Below, piece by piece: positions 43,340-53,900 of a DNA stretch of 64,000 nucleotides; position 1 is the first letter of the stretch, and each line of letters opens with the position of its first letter. The notes beneath the pieces are model-generated. The model was not told the DNA's origin. It saw only the letters and a list, made by a program, of their open reading frames with translations, and searched no databases. The DNA is taken from positions 1 to 64,000 of the forward strand of contig JBHBQE010000015.1 in the NCBI GenBank assembly GCA_041776485.1, read 5' to 3'. Source of the DNA: JBHBQE01 sp041776485. GTDB taxonomy: Bacteria > Bacillota > Clostridia > Lachnospirales > Lachnospiraceae. A program made the translations under genes and the position numbers.

Positions 43340-44468
43340 TTACAATCTCCTTTAAAGCTGTTACTGCACTTTCCACATCACTTATATTATTAAAATGAGA
43401 AAAGGAAAACCTTACTGCCCCCATTTTTTTAGTGCCGATACTTTCATGGGCAAGAGGGGCACAATGGCCTCCTGTCCTTACAGATATATTATATTTGCTG
43501 TATAGTATATCTCCCACTGTATCTGAATCCATACCCCGTACATTTAAGCAAACTATAGAACCCCTGTTAAAATCTGTAAAATCTCCATAAATCATAATAT
43601 CATTTAATTTTTTAATATAACTATAAAACAATTTGGTAAGCTCAATTTCCTTATTTCTAATATTATCCATTCTAAATTCTTTGATGTATAATGCTCCTGC
43701 CATAAGCCCGGCAATTCCGGGTGTATTCAAGGTTCCAGCCTCTAAATGCTCCGGAATTTTACTTGGATGGGTTTTACTATATGTATTAATTCCACTTCCA
43801 CCCACCTTCAACGGTATAATATCAATATCCTGTGATACCACCATAATTCCTGTACCCTGTGGACCCTGCATCCCCTTATGTCCTGAAGCAACAAGTATAT
43901 CTATATTTAATTTTTGTACGTCTATAGGGAAAACACCTGCACTTTGGGATGCATCTACAATAAATATCAACCCTCTTTTTCTGGCAATCTCTCCTATTCT
44001 CTCAATATCATATAAATTTCCTGTCAGATTTGATATATGAGTTACAATTATTGCCTTTGTAGAGTGTTTTATTAAATCATCAAAATCCTCATAGACCAGT
44101 TTTCCATCCTTATCTGCCCTTACAAAGCTTACTTCCACTCCCCGCTTTCTTTGTACATAAAGGGGACGCAGTACGGAATTATGCTCCATTGGAGTAGTAA
44201 TAGCATTATCCCCGGGCTTTAATACACCAAATATAGCTGTATTTAATCCCTCCGTTGCATTTCCTGTAAAGATAACGCAGGACGGATTTTCAGCATTGAA
44301 AAACTCTGCAAGTACCTTTCTGGCATGATATACACCTCTGCCTGCCTGTATTGATACAGCATTTACGCCTCTGCCGGGATTTCCCGGATATAAGAGTGCG
44401 TTATTAACCGCCTCTATGACCTCCTTAGGCTTTTTAATTCCTGTTGCCGCATTGTCCAGATTAATCAT
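43323..44468 (-). CDS. Class V cysteine desulfurase of the selenium-cluster type
   Basis: A 381-residue PLP enzyme. The PLP-lysine block is ASGHKGMQGPQGTGI near residue 197; NATEGLNTAIFG and VDASQSAGVFPID bind PLP; the C-terminal cysteine block RTGGHCAPLAHE carries the active cysteine. This differs from the SufS copy at 54.6-55.8 kb. It probably liberates sulfur or selenium for SelD or the hydroxylase cofactor. Overlaps DUF3343 by 4 bp and yedF by 17 bp. Confidence 0.92.
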   Translation of the reverse strand: MINLDNAATGIKKPKEVIEAVNNALLYPGNPGRGVNAVSIQAGRGVYHARKVLAEFFNAENPSCVIFTGNATEGLNTAIFGVLKPGDNAITTPMEHNSVLRPLYVQRKRGVEVSFVRADKDGKLVYEDFDDLIKHSTKAIIVTHISNLTGNLYDIERIGEIARKRGLIFIVDASQSAGVFPIDVQKLNIDILVASGHKGMQGPQGTGIMVVSQDIDIIPLKVGGSGINTYSKTHPSKIPEHLEAGTLNTPGIAGLMAGALYIKEFRMDNIRNKEIELTKLFYSYIKKLNDIMIYGDFTDFNRGSIVCLNVRGMDSDTVGDILYSKYNISVRTGGHCAPLAHESIGTKKMGAVRFSFSHFNNISDVESAVTALKEIVNGKNS

Positions 44469-44716
44469 ACATACAGCTCCAAAACATTAATTCCATTATA
44501 GGGAAGATTCTCGTTATCTAAAGCTTCTATAATCCTTTCTTTATTTTCGATCAGAGAACACCATGCCATGCCGCAGCCGCTTTCAATTTCTCCCGGCAGC
44601 GGAATCAATCTTCCGGCTATTTTCTTTTCAAAAAAAAGCTCCTCCGCCTCAAAGGCAAAGCAGGCACTGTCAAAGGATATAATAAGTCGATTTTCCTTTT
44701 TTCTGCTACAGCTCAT
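44465..44716 (-). CDS. DUF3343 family protein (putative Se/S carrier-like)
   Basis: An 83-residue protein with the DUF3343 layout: an N-terminal strand with LIISFDS, a FFEKK segment, and LIPLPGEIESGCGMAWC, where the two cysteines fit a carrier role. It lies between selD (11 bp) and the desulfurase (4-bp overlap). The carrier function is proposed for the family, not proven. Confidence 0.88.
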   Translation of the reverse strand: MSCSRKKENRLIISFDSACFAFEAEELFFEKKIAGRLIPLPGEIESGCGMAWCSLIENKERIIEALDNENLPYNGINVLELYV

Positions 44717-44727
44717 GGTAACCTGAA

Positions 44728-45768
44728 TTATGCAACATAAATAAATTTATCACCCTTTTCTTCCACCTCACCAATAATAGAAATTTCTGTTTCAACCCCT
44801 GCATTTTTAAGCTCTGAATATACAGATTCCACATTATCACCAGGAACACTTGCCAACAATCCTCCTGAGGTTTGGGGATCACAAAGCAAATCAATATATA
44901 CCTCTTTGGTACCTCCTAAATCCACATCCTCTGTCACAAACTCTCTGTTTCTGTATGCTCCCTCAGGCACAATTCCCATATCTGCAAGATCCATTGCCCC
45001 TGTAATATAGGATATCTTGTCCGGATGTATTCTTATGCTTACATCACTTCCCTTAGCCATTTCCAGTCCATGACCTAAAACTCCAAATCCGGTAACATCT
45101 GTACAGGCATTAATATTATGCTTTAAAAATACATCCTTTGCCCTTTTATTAAGACTTGTCATGGAATATATTGCCTCCTTAACAGAGCTCTCCTTTGCCA
45201 TATCTGCCTTGATTGCCGTATTGACTATGCCTACACCGACAGGCTTTGTCAGTATAAGCTTATCCCCTGCTTTAGCAGTGGAATTTGTAAATATTTTATC
45301 CGGGTGAACTATTCCGTTTACAGAAAGCCCATACTTTGGCTCATCATCCTGTATGCTATGACCCCCTGCAAGTACCGCTCCTGCCTCCTTTACCTTTAAT
45401 GCGCCACCCTTTAGGATTTCTCCCAAAATCTCAGGGTCAAGACAATTGGAAAATGCCACTATATTAAGGGCAAGTATAGGCTCTCCTCCCATTGCATATA
45501 TATCACTTAATGCATTACATGCCGCTATCTGTCCGAATATGAAGGGATCATCCACCACAGGCGTAAAAAAATCCAATGTAGATATAATTGCTACATCATC
45601 GTTTATTCTATAAACAGCACCGTCATCATTAGTATCAATTCCCACCAGCAAATTTTCATTTTCAAACTTAGGCAGCTTCCCCAGTATTGAAGCCAGGGTT
45701 TTAGGTCCGATTTTTGCAGCACATCCCGCAGTTTTAGATAAAGAGGTTAATTTTACATCACTAATCAT
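44728..45768 (-). CDS. selD: Selenide, water dikinase (selenophosphate synthetase)
   Basis: A 346-residue enzyme making selenophosphate from selenide and ATP. The N-terminal active-site block is TAGCAAKIGP with cysteine at residue 16 (TGT, not a selenocysteine codon). Also seen are VGIDTNDDGAVYRI, AGGHSIQDDEPKYGLSVNG, DVTGFGVLGHG and the closing DPQTSGGLL. It is the first gene of the selD-DUF3343-desulfurase-yedF-yqeC/mocA operon. The neighbours indicate use for the hydroxylase cofactor; SelA/SelB are not in this window. Confidence 0.96.
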   Translation of the reverse strand: MISDVKLTSLSKTAGCAAKIGPKTLASILGKLPKFENENLLVGIDTNDDGAVYRINDDVAIISTLDFFTPVVDDPFIFGQIAACNALSDIYAMGGEPILALNIVAFSNCLDPEILGEILKGGALKVKEAGAVLAGGHSIQDDEPKYGLSVNGIVHPDKIFTNSTAKAGDKLILTKPVGVGIVNTAIKADMAKESSVKEAIYSMTSLNKRAKDVFLKHNINACTDVTGFGVLGHGLEMAKGSDVSIRIHPDKISYITGAMDLADMGIVPEGAYRNREFVTEDVDLGGTKEVYIDLLCDPQTSGGLLASVPGDNVESVYSELKNAGVETEISIIGEVEEKGDKFIYVA

Positions 45769-45824
45769 AATTTCTCCTGTTTTATTTTCGGAATATTTTT
45801 CTAATACAATTCGATTGTTTAAAA

Positions 45825-45850
45825 TAAGCCCTACTATAAAGCAGGGCTTA
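45825..45850 (-). terminator. Terminator after the DUF6465-like gene
   Basis: TAAGCCCT (45825-45832) and AGGGCTTA (45843-45850) form an 8-bp stem with a 10-nt loop. On the minus strand it is followed by TTTT. It isolates the basic-protein gene from selD. Confidence 0.65.
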
Positions 45851-45873
45851 CACTTTATTTAACTGTAATAATA

Positions 45874-46311
45874 TCAGCTAAGGTTTATCATACCGGCACT
45901 TTTATCGTCTACTACATAGTATGCGGCATTATTTTCCGGCTTAATATATACCTTTATGTCCTTGTAGCCTTTCTTGCTGTTTTCAGATTTAAACTTTTCC
46001 TCACATCGGCTTATTACATCCGTCACCATGTACTGATTCCCTGCAAACTCTACAACAGCAGTTCTGGATATGTCCTTGGAACTTGCCGCTTTTTTAGCCG
46101 AGTCAGCCACCTTTTTAACAGTTTCAGTTGCCTTCTTAGCTGTTGCCGTAGCCTTTTTAGCTGTAGTTTTCGCTGTAGATTTAACCTTTGATGTAATTTC
46201 CTTAAGGTCCATTGTCGGGTCCGCGTCTAACATAGCAAGCTCCTTTGCCACATCCTTAATATCTTCTGAAAGAGCCTTTGTGATTTTCTTCGATGCTTCT
46301 TTTGCTGCCAT
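45874..46311 (-). CDS. DUF6465-like small basic protein with histone-H1-like linker
   Basis: A 145-residue protein. Residues ~38-75 are a low-complexity Lys/Ala/Thr tail with repeated KKAT and KKVA-type units, resembling histone H1 or HU-extension tails. The C-terminal ~60 residues are an ordinary globular domain (AVVEFAGNQYMVTDVI, KDIKVYIKPENNAAYYVV). This matches a family common in Lachnospiraceae, recalled as DUF6465. A DNA- or RNA-binding role is guessed from charge only. Monocistronic, with its own promoter and terminator. Confidence 0.75.
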   Translation of the reverse strand: MAAKEASKKITKALSEDIKDVAKELAMLDADPTMDLKEITSKVKSTAKTTAKKATATAKKATETVKKVADSAKKAASSKDISRTAVVEFAGNQYMVTDVISRCEEKFKSENSKKGYKDIKVYIKPENNAAYYVVDDKSAGMINLS

Positions 46312-46356
46312 ATACAGTCACTTCCTCTCATAATGAAAACAAAATATTCAAATTTA

Positions 46357-46385
46357 ATTATATGAAACTGATTATCTAAAATCAA
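46357..46385 (-). promoter_or_regulatory. Strong promoter for the DUF6465-like gene
   Basis: TTGATT (46380-46385), 17-bp spacer, consensus TATAAT (46357-46362) on the minus strand. Confidence 0.8.
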
Positions 46386-46402
46386 TGAGCCGTACTATTC
46401 TC

Positions 46403-47374
46403 TTAAAAATTCATATAACTCTCAATAATATTGAAAAAATCCTCTCCTTTGGATATTTGGTGACTTTCCTTGGAAACTTCCTTGAAAAATTCCGCATTTA
46501 TCTCAGAAAAGCTTCCTTCGCTCTGTTCTGCAATGATTTGATTTAACAGAACCTTTTGTCTCTTTTTAATGATGATTTCCTTATTAACTTCAGACTCCAG
46601 TTCATCATATTTTTTTACGCATTTGATATAGTAATACCCATTATCCGCTTCTATCAAATCACTTACCTGGTCATCCTCCATAGTAAATGCCACTGCGTCC
46701 ACCTCAGGAGGGAATTTATCCCTGCCAAAGGTTATTACACCTTTTGTATCCACTGAATAGATTTGTACCAAAGCAGCAAAGTCATCACCCCTTTTAACCC
46801 TATTATCTAACTCATTAAGTTTATTTTCATCCTGAGTATGTAAAACATATGCCTGCATTATCCTGGCTTCGTCCTCTGTTACATCGCTGTCAACACCCTC
46901 CATAAGACTTTTATAAACCTTCATGCTCAGGGCATATCTGCTGTAAACATCCTTTATCTCAGATTTAGACATATCAATTGCCGATTTATCCTTTTGGGAA
47001 AGAGTATTATAAAATTGGGCTGCGGCAAGCTCTGCCTGCTTTGTCTCCTCCTTAGACAAAGTAATATCATTATCATTCGCATACTTACAAAGGGAATAAA
47101 CCCTAGTTAATATTGCCAGGGCACTTTGATTGAGCAGCTCCTTTGCTTCTTTATTTTTATCAATATTAATACTTATGCCCCCTAAATCACTATAATAGTC
47201 AGTCAGACATAGAATATAAAGCCTTGCCTCCTTTTTGGGGCATTTTAATTTATCCATAGTAAAGGCATTATTACTGCCGTTTCCTGAAGAAAAGTAAATA
47301 TCCGTCCCTCCAATAGAACAGGAACTCAATATAAAGGAAATCATCAGGATATAAATAACTAATTTTTTTTTCAA
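46403..47374 (-). CDS. Foldase-type lipoprotein (SurA/PrsA-like, parvulin domain)
   Basis: A 323-residue protein with a lipoprotein signal ending in the lipobox LSSC (Cys19). An N-terminal helical SurA_N-like region (Lys/Asn-rich, residues ~80-165) is followed by a parvulin-type domain at ~165-265 (AYVLHTQDENK, VKRGDDFAALVQIYS). The PpiC signature is weak, so isomerase activity is uncertain. Probably extracytoplasmic, assisting secreted-protein folding. Last gene of the long prmC-to-here operon; it overlaps addA by 4 bp. Confidence 0.82.
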   Translation of the reverse strand: MKKKLVIYILMISFILSSCSIGGTDIYFSSGNGSNNAFTMDKLKCPKKEARLYILCLTDYYSDLGGISINIDKNKEAKELLNQSALAILTRVYSLCKYANDNDITLSKEETKQAELAAAQFYNTLSQKDKSAIDMSKSEIKDVYSRYALSMKVYKSLMEGVDSDVTEDEARIMQAYVLHTQDENKLNELDNRVKRGDDFAALVQIYSVDTKGVITFGRDKFPPEVDAVAFTMEDDQVSDLIEADNGYYYIKCVKKYDELESEVNKEIIIKKRQKVLLNQIIAEQSEGSFSEINAEFFKEVSKESHQISKGEDFFNIIESYMNF

Positions 47375-50300
47375 ATAACTATCTTTCTACCTAAATCAAA
47401 GGAATATATTATTTTCTCACACTTTTCTATACCTATTGCATTAGAAAGCGCTATGGAATACATATCAAGCTGCTTTTTATACTTCCTTAAAAATTCTTTT
47501 ATATTATTAACTTTATCTGTTTTATAGTCAACAATAAAAGCTGTATAACCCTGAATATAGTAGGCGTCAATAACACCCTGAATAAGCACGGTATCCTCTT
47601 TTTCCATAGGCATAAATTTTTCCTTAGGAAAAAGCTCTATAGCTTTTTTTTCACATACGAAAGTTTTCTCCTTAAAGAGCAAATTATTTTTCTTTGCCCT
47701 TATCATATCCATTGCTAAATCAGATTCAAAAAAGCCCTTTATCTTATTAATATCAATAAGCTTATACTCTGTATCCGTTAAAAATCCTCCCCTTACCATT
47801 CTGTCTAGCTCTGCTTCAATGTCAATATTTTCAGAAAAATTTACACACTCCATAAATCTGTGCATGGCAATACCCTTTTGAGTGGCTAGATTAACTTTGG
47901 AATTGTCTTTAATAAATTCCGGAATTTTACTTTTAAACTCCCTATCTTGCGTATCCTGAGCAAATAATTCCGTCTCATCAGCGTGAATGTCGTTATACCT
48001 TTTAATTTCAGATACAGAATACTTACTTTTTATTTTCAATCCTGCAGTTATAGGATATTTAAAGCTGATATTCTCCTGTACTGTTTCTATAAATCTATTA
48101 TCCTGTTTATCCTCTATCTTTCGCAAGTATATTTCCTTGTCTCTAATATCCACTTTTTTTACTACAGCTTCCTGTAATGTATCTCCTGCGATTTCCTCAA
48201 CCCTATAATTATATTTTAAAAAGATCGGCATTATCAAATCAAGATAACTTTTTGCTTTTAGTCTGTAAGTGCTGGTATATGAGATTTTTAGAGGTTTATT
48301 AAATCTATTTTTAATATCTTCACCTTTCTCATATCCTGTCAATATAAGCTTTTCTTTAGCCCTGGTTAATGCCACATACAACAGTCTTTGTTCCTCTGCC
48401 ACATTATCCATATTTTCATAATAGCTTAGGATGATTTTATGCTTCATGGGCATTTTAACAGATAGTTCCCTATCTATGTAGTCAAAGCCCACACCATAGC
48501 TATCACTTATTACCATCCCAAAATCTCCCCTATTGGGGCTCTTCCTTTTGGAAAGTCCTGCAAGAATGCAAACAGGAAACTCTAACCCCTTACTTTTATG
48601 TATTGTCATTATCCTTACAGCCTCCTTATCAAGGTTAAGACTGTCTCCAAGGTTTACATCATATTCCTTTAACTCCTTAATATATTTAACAAAATCATAT
48701 AACCCGCCGACAATATGGGTCTTTTCAAAGGAAATCGCTAAATCCACCAATTTTTCTATATTGGTTTCCATAGCATTTCTATTTAATGACACCAATATTT
48801 TATCCCTAAAATAGCCTATGGAACTTATAATCTGTATAATCTCATACAATCTTTTTCCCTTTACACTATTTCTTAGTTTATTAAACTGAATATAGGCAGA
48901 ATTTATTTTTTCATTACCGCAAGAGCTCCCATTTTCTAAAAATGATCGAGCATAGCTCCTGTCCTTATCTATCAAAACAGTTAAATCATCATTTGATAAG
49001 TTATAGAAATTCATTAATACAGAGGTTAATGCAATGTCATCAATTGGATTATTAAGGCAAATCAGCATATCCATAATTGCCTCCACCTCAAATTTTTCAA
49101 AATATCCCCTTATCCCGGTGGCATTAACAGGTATCCCCTGTTCCCTCAGTATCTGTATATATTTATCACATATTTTATTGGCAGACCTATGGAGTATCAC
49201 AATATCTGAATATTTAACAGGTCTTTGCCCGTCTTTATCTGTCACCATAAACTCCTGCATAAGCTCTCTTATTCTTTTACCGATAAGCATAGCCTCTGCA
49301 CTATCCCTATCAATATGATTATCGGTAAAAACCGGCGAATCATGGGAAACTAAAAGCAATTCAGGAATATGAGATATTGTATCGTCACTATAATAGGATG
49401 CGGAAAATACAAGGCTTGCATTACTGTCATATTCAACTCCGCCGATATCCCTTCCCATTATATTTGTAAAGATATTATTTACACAGTCTGTAACTGCATT
49501 TCTGCTTCTAAAATTCCTTTGCAAATCAATAACCATAGCATTATCTGCACCGTCTTTAAAGCTATTGTACTTTTCTGTAAAAAGACTGGGTCTTGCCTTT
49601 CTAAAACGATAAATGGACTGCTTTACATCTCCCACCATGAAATAATTACTTTCGCTCCCGGATTTAACCAGAGCTGCCAGTATTTCCTCCTGCAATAAGT
49701 TGGAGTCCTGATATTCATCCACCATTACCTGCAGGTAAAACTCTCTTAATCTCACTGCAGTATCTGTAACTTCATGGGTATTTTTATCCCGAAGTATTTC
49801 CAGTGCAAAATGTTCCACATCTCCAAAGGAAAAGGTATTCTCCTCTATCTTCTTTGATAAAAGTCTTTCCGAAAAGTCTATTGTTATATCTATAAGCTTT
49901 TCTATTATGGGCTGCATAAAGACTGTTTGAGATAGATACTCCTCCTTGTCCGGGATAATAAGCCCCAGTATATCCTCTATTTCTCCCTTTAACTCATCCC
50001 TCTTATCCTTTGCCTCCTGCCGTATTTCCTTATTCTCACCCTTATGGGACTTTGTACTCAGGGAGGAAAGCTTAATATCAGAGACTCTGTTTTCAAAATC
50101 CTCCAGGGCATATTCTATTTCCGATAAATCGTTTTCTATACAAGAATTATATGGGTGTGGAATTTCAGTATCTAAATTACACCTTACAAAATCCAACAGC
50201 TTATTATATCCATCCCTAACATTTAACAGTCTGCTTTTTGCTATTTCTACAGTATCCCTGTACCAGTCTGCTTCCAATATATCCTGAATACATTTTATCT

Positions 50301-50907
50301 GATAGGGCTGCTTTTGCTGAATCAGCCACTCCTTTGACCACGGAAAACTTTGTGACTGATTATACAGGGTTAATACCATAGATTTAAGTCTGTCTATGGA
50401 ATTTCTGTATACAAACACATTGCATAGCTTAATAAATTCTTCATCCTCATTCTCAAAAAGTTCTTTAAAATACTCCTCCAATACCTTTTCACAAAGATTT
50501 TTCAGCTCCTCCTCACTTGCCACCAAAAAGTCCGGTAATATACCCACCTCATTAAAATTTTCCTTTAGTAATTTGGAACAAAAGCTATCTATGGTACTAA
50601 TGGGAGCATATGGGAGCAATTTTATCTGCTTTTTTAAGTGCAGCAAAAGATTTTTATCCTCAGCTTCTTCAATCCTTGAATATATTGCATTATATATCTT
50701 TTCCTTCATTTCAAAGGCTGCTGCCTTGGTATAGGTAACAATTAAAAACCTGTCTATATCAATTGGATTAAGATTATCACAAATAAGGCTCAGTATTCGC
50801 TCCACCAGCACAGCAGTCTTGCCGCTCCCGGCGGCAGCAGCAACAAGCAAACTGTTTCCCCTATCATTAATGACACGTTGTTGATCTTTTGTAGGTTTAA
50901 ATTTCAT
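47371..50907 (-). CDS. addA: ATP-dependent helicase/nuclease subunit A
   Basis: An 1178-residue UvrD-like helicase with a C-terminal nuclease. It shows Walker A AAAGSGKTAVLVERI, DEYQDSN (Walker B), the QRNFRSR and TIHKSKGLEFP helicase motifs, EEQRLLYVALTRAKE, and the nuclease motif FIVDYKTDKV near the C-terminus. AddAB processes double-strand breaks for recombination. I chose ATG 50905-50907 (MKFKPTKDQQ), which overlaps the addB stop by 11 bp; a longer in-frame start lacks the family N-terminus. Confidence 0.94.
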   Translation of the reverse strand: MKFKPTKDQQRVINDRGNSLLVAAAAGSGKTAVLVERILSLICDNLNPIDIDRFLIVTYTKAAAFEMKEKIYNAIYSRIEEAEDKNLLLHLKKQIKLLPYAPISTIDSFCSKLLKENFNEVGILPDFLVASEEELKNLCEKVLEEYFKELFENEDEEFIKLCNVFVYRNSIDRLKSMVLTLYNQSQSFPWSKEWLIQQKQPYQIKCIQDILEADWYRDTVEIAKSRLLNVRDGYNKLLDFVRCNLDTEIPHPYNSCIENDLSEIEYALEDFENRVSDIKLSSLSTKSHKGENKEIRQEAKDKRDELKGEIEDILGLIIPDKEEYLSQTVFMQPIIEKLIDITIDFSERLLSKKIEENTFSFGDVEHFALEILRDKNTHEVTDTAVRLREFYLQVMVDEYQDSNLLQEEILAALVKSGSESNYFMVGDVKQSIYRFRKARPSLFTEKYNSFKDGADNAMVIDLQRNFRSRNAVTDCVNNIFTNIMGRDIGGVEYDSNASLVFSASYYSDDTISHIPELLLVSHDSPVFTDNHIDRDSAEAMLIGKRIRELMQEFMVTDKDGQRPVKYSDIVILHRSANKICDKYIQILREQGIPVNATGIRGYFEKFEVEAIMDMLICLNNPIDDIALTSVLMNFYNLSNDDLTVLIDKDRSYARSFLENGSSCGNEKINSAYIQFNKLRNSVKGKRLYEIIQIISSIGYFRDKILVSLNRNAMETNIEKLVDLAISFEKTHIVGGLYDFVKYIKELKEYDVNLGDSLNLDKEAVRIMTIHKSKGLEFPVCILAGLSKRKSPNRGDFGMVISDSYGVGFDYIDRELSVKMPMKHKIILSYYENMDNVAEEQRLLYVALTRAKEKLILTGYEKGEDIKNRFNKPLKISYTSTYRLKAKSYLDLIMPIFLKYNYRVEEIAGDTLQEAVVKKVDIRDKEIYLRKIEDKQDNRFIETVQENISFKYPITAGLKIKSKYSVSEIKRYNDIHADETELFAQDTQDREFKSKIPEFIKDNSKVNLATQKGIAMHRFMECVNFSENIDIEAELDRMVRGGFLTDTEYKLIDINKIKGFFESDLAMDMIRAKKNNLLFKEKTFVCEKKAIELFPKEKFMPMEKEDTVLIQGVIDAYYIQGYTAFIVDYKTDKVNNIKEFLRKYKKQLDMYSIALSNAIGIEKCEKIIYSFDLGRKIVI

Positions 50908-53900
50908 TTTTTCTTCTGAATTCTTCCATATTTTTAATAACTGAAATTTCCCTGTAGCTGTCTCCGGCATTTACATCAAAACCGCAAATACTATGAAATT
51001 TACAAAATTCACAGCCTGTATTATTCCCTAATCTAAAGGGGTTTTTACTAATAATACCTTTGGATATATCAGAAGCGGTATTATAAATTTTTTCCTCCAC
51101 AAAATTCATCAGATAATCTAAATCATCTTTTCCTATAACTTGGGAATAATTGTCAAAAGCCCCATCCTTTTTACGCCTTACCCTAATTACATCTGATTTA
51201 TAAGCCCCATCATTTGCCATATCCACATCAAGCCCCTGCAGCACCTTATCATCATTTAAAATAAGTCCGGTCGGTCTTAACCTGTCATTTAAAAGTTTGT
51301 CTGCCGCCTCCTTATCAGTAATCCCTTGAATTTCATTAATCGGGTCATCAATATGATAGTAAAAAAATGCTGCGGGAATAATATCGGAATCGGGCTTTTC
51401 TATTTTTAAGGACTTTGCCTTTGCATATAAATAGAATAATAACTGTATTTGCAATCCATAAAAAAGCTTTGAATAATCGAATTGACTATTGCCTGATTTA
51501 TAGTCCACCACCTTAATATAGCTGCTGTTCTCAATCTCCATAATATCTATACGGTCAATCTTTCCATTTAATGAAATTTTAATATCTCCATTATCAAGGA
51601 AATTCCTGCCAGGCATATCCCTTAGTTCTATTTCAAAATCCCTCGGTTTAAAACTTGATTTTAAAATTTGTCTGAGCAGTGCCTCTATATTTTTTTTCAC
51701 AGTATCTTCTATCTTATCCCTTGTATATTCAAAGAATTTAGAATTATAATCACCCCTGCTTGCAAACTGCGTATAGGATAGATTTACAGCCTCTTTAATT
51801 AAAATATTTCTGCTTTCAAGACCTAAGTCACAAATATCTAAAGCCCTGCTTCTAAGAAGAGCAAAAAAATTATACAGGCTGTCATGGTAAATATTTCCTG
51901 TATCCATCGGATTAATACCATAAACAGCTTTTTCCTTTAACCCCAGGATATAGTTTAGAAAATATCCATAGGCACATTTAGAATATGTCTCTATTCTGCT
52001 GGTTGTGGAATTTATTATGTTATTATTTAATTTTAATATAACATCCTTATTTAATCGAGAATCTTCTTTCTTTCTAAATACTTCATTTTTTACATATGTA
52101 TATCTGTCATTAAAAATATAAAAATATGCTGATAATATGGACTCTTCTTTAGATGAAAGTCTGAAATTTGATAGAAGCCTGATATTATTTAATATTCTGC
52201 TACCGGTATCCTCAAGTCTTTTGCCCGTATTTATTATATACTCATACTCATTGACATCAACATTATACTCTCTTTTAATATCCTTTAGTATAAAGGATGG
52301 CCTTAGGCTATCGCCACCCGAACTTACCCTGCTGTATGAAACAAACAAGTCTGAGCTTGCCCTTGTTTTCATTAAATAAATATAAAAATCACCTGCAAAC
52401 TGCCGCTGTCGTTCTCCGGGGGAAAGTTTAATCCCTACATTTTCCATCACCTGTCTTTCCCTTTGGGTTAAAATCCCTCCGGTACCTGTTGTATTTGGCA
52501 ATATTCCCTCATTTGCCCCTAATACAAATAATGTATGGATATTATCAAGTCTTGTTCTTACAGTGTCGCCAAATACCACCATATCAACGGATTTCGGCAG
52601 ACTCACAAGCTTACCTGAACATATCCCCGATATTAAGATATCTATATATTCCTTAAAATAAAGACCTCTATCCCCCAACAGCACATCTGCTTTTTCCAAC
52701 ACATCTATAAATAGGGAATAGATATTTTCCTCATTTCTGTCAAAAAGAATCCTTTCAATATCATATTCCTGTAAAAGATAATATATTCCCATATTCATAT
52801 CTCTCAGAAGATATTTTTTCTTTGTATTTCCATAGTTTTTATAAAAAGTTAATATAGGATTTAATATTTTGTTCTTTATAATATTTATTTCAGAAAGCTC
52901 ATTATCACATATATTCCCCGGGTGATAAATAAATTCTTTCCTGTAGCTTTTTTCGCCCCTTATTCCCGTGGCAATCAAATAATTTTCCAAATAGTCCAAA
53001 GAATTTTTAATATCCTCACAATCTAAGGATATAAGAGAATTTTTAATAAAGGATATCATATCCTCATTTTTAAAATTATATACAAGTATTGACTGTATAT
53101 TTTTCAGCAGGGAAACAAGAGAATGGAATCCCAAATCCCTGCTTTCATCTATAAATACAGGGATATCATATTGAGAAAAGATTTCTTCAATATAGGGCTT
53201 ATATATATCAATATCTCCGCAGAGTATTGCAATATCCTTATATCTAAGTCCCTTATTAATTACAATATCCCTTATATTCTCCGCCGCCAAAATAAGTTCC
53301 TCTCTGGGAACATCCACCTCATATATTTTACAGTTACAAGGCCGTCTTTCCCCCCTTAAGATAACCATCTCCTCCTCTTTTATATGGATATCCCCTGCAT
53401 ATCTTCTAATATTGGAAATATACTCCTTGGACATAAAAAACAGCTCATCTTCCCTTATTGATATAAAATTTGCTGAATCCGCCTGTATTGTAACAGTAAA
53501 AATAAGCTCATTGGCATATTCCAACAATCTTTTAACTATCTTTTCCTGTATTGGAGTAAAGCCTGTAAAGCCGTCAAATACAATAACAGAATCCTTAAGA
53601 AGTTTAGAATTACCAATATTTTCCCATAGCAAATCTAAAACCGTTTCATCTGTTACATAACTGTTTTTAATATATGATAAAAATTTTTCATATAATAATG
53701 AAATATCCTCTATTTTACCGGAAAGCAGATTACTTAATCCCTCAGCACCAAGACTTTCCTTTAATAAACTTGGATAGACTTGATACTGCATTAATTCGGA
53801 AATAATGGATTTAAGCTCATTAATATAGCTCATCTTTCCTATATTCTTAGAAAGAATCCTTAGTCTATGTTTATTATCCTCTGCCAGCTTCCTGAGAATC

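Noticed and set aside
44728..45768. Selenocysteine in SelD
   Set aside because: The active-site codon reads TGT (Cys); no in-frame TGA is bridged.
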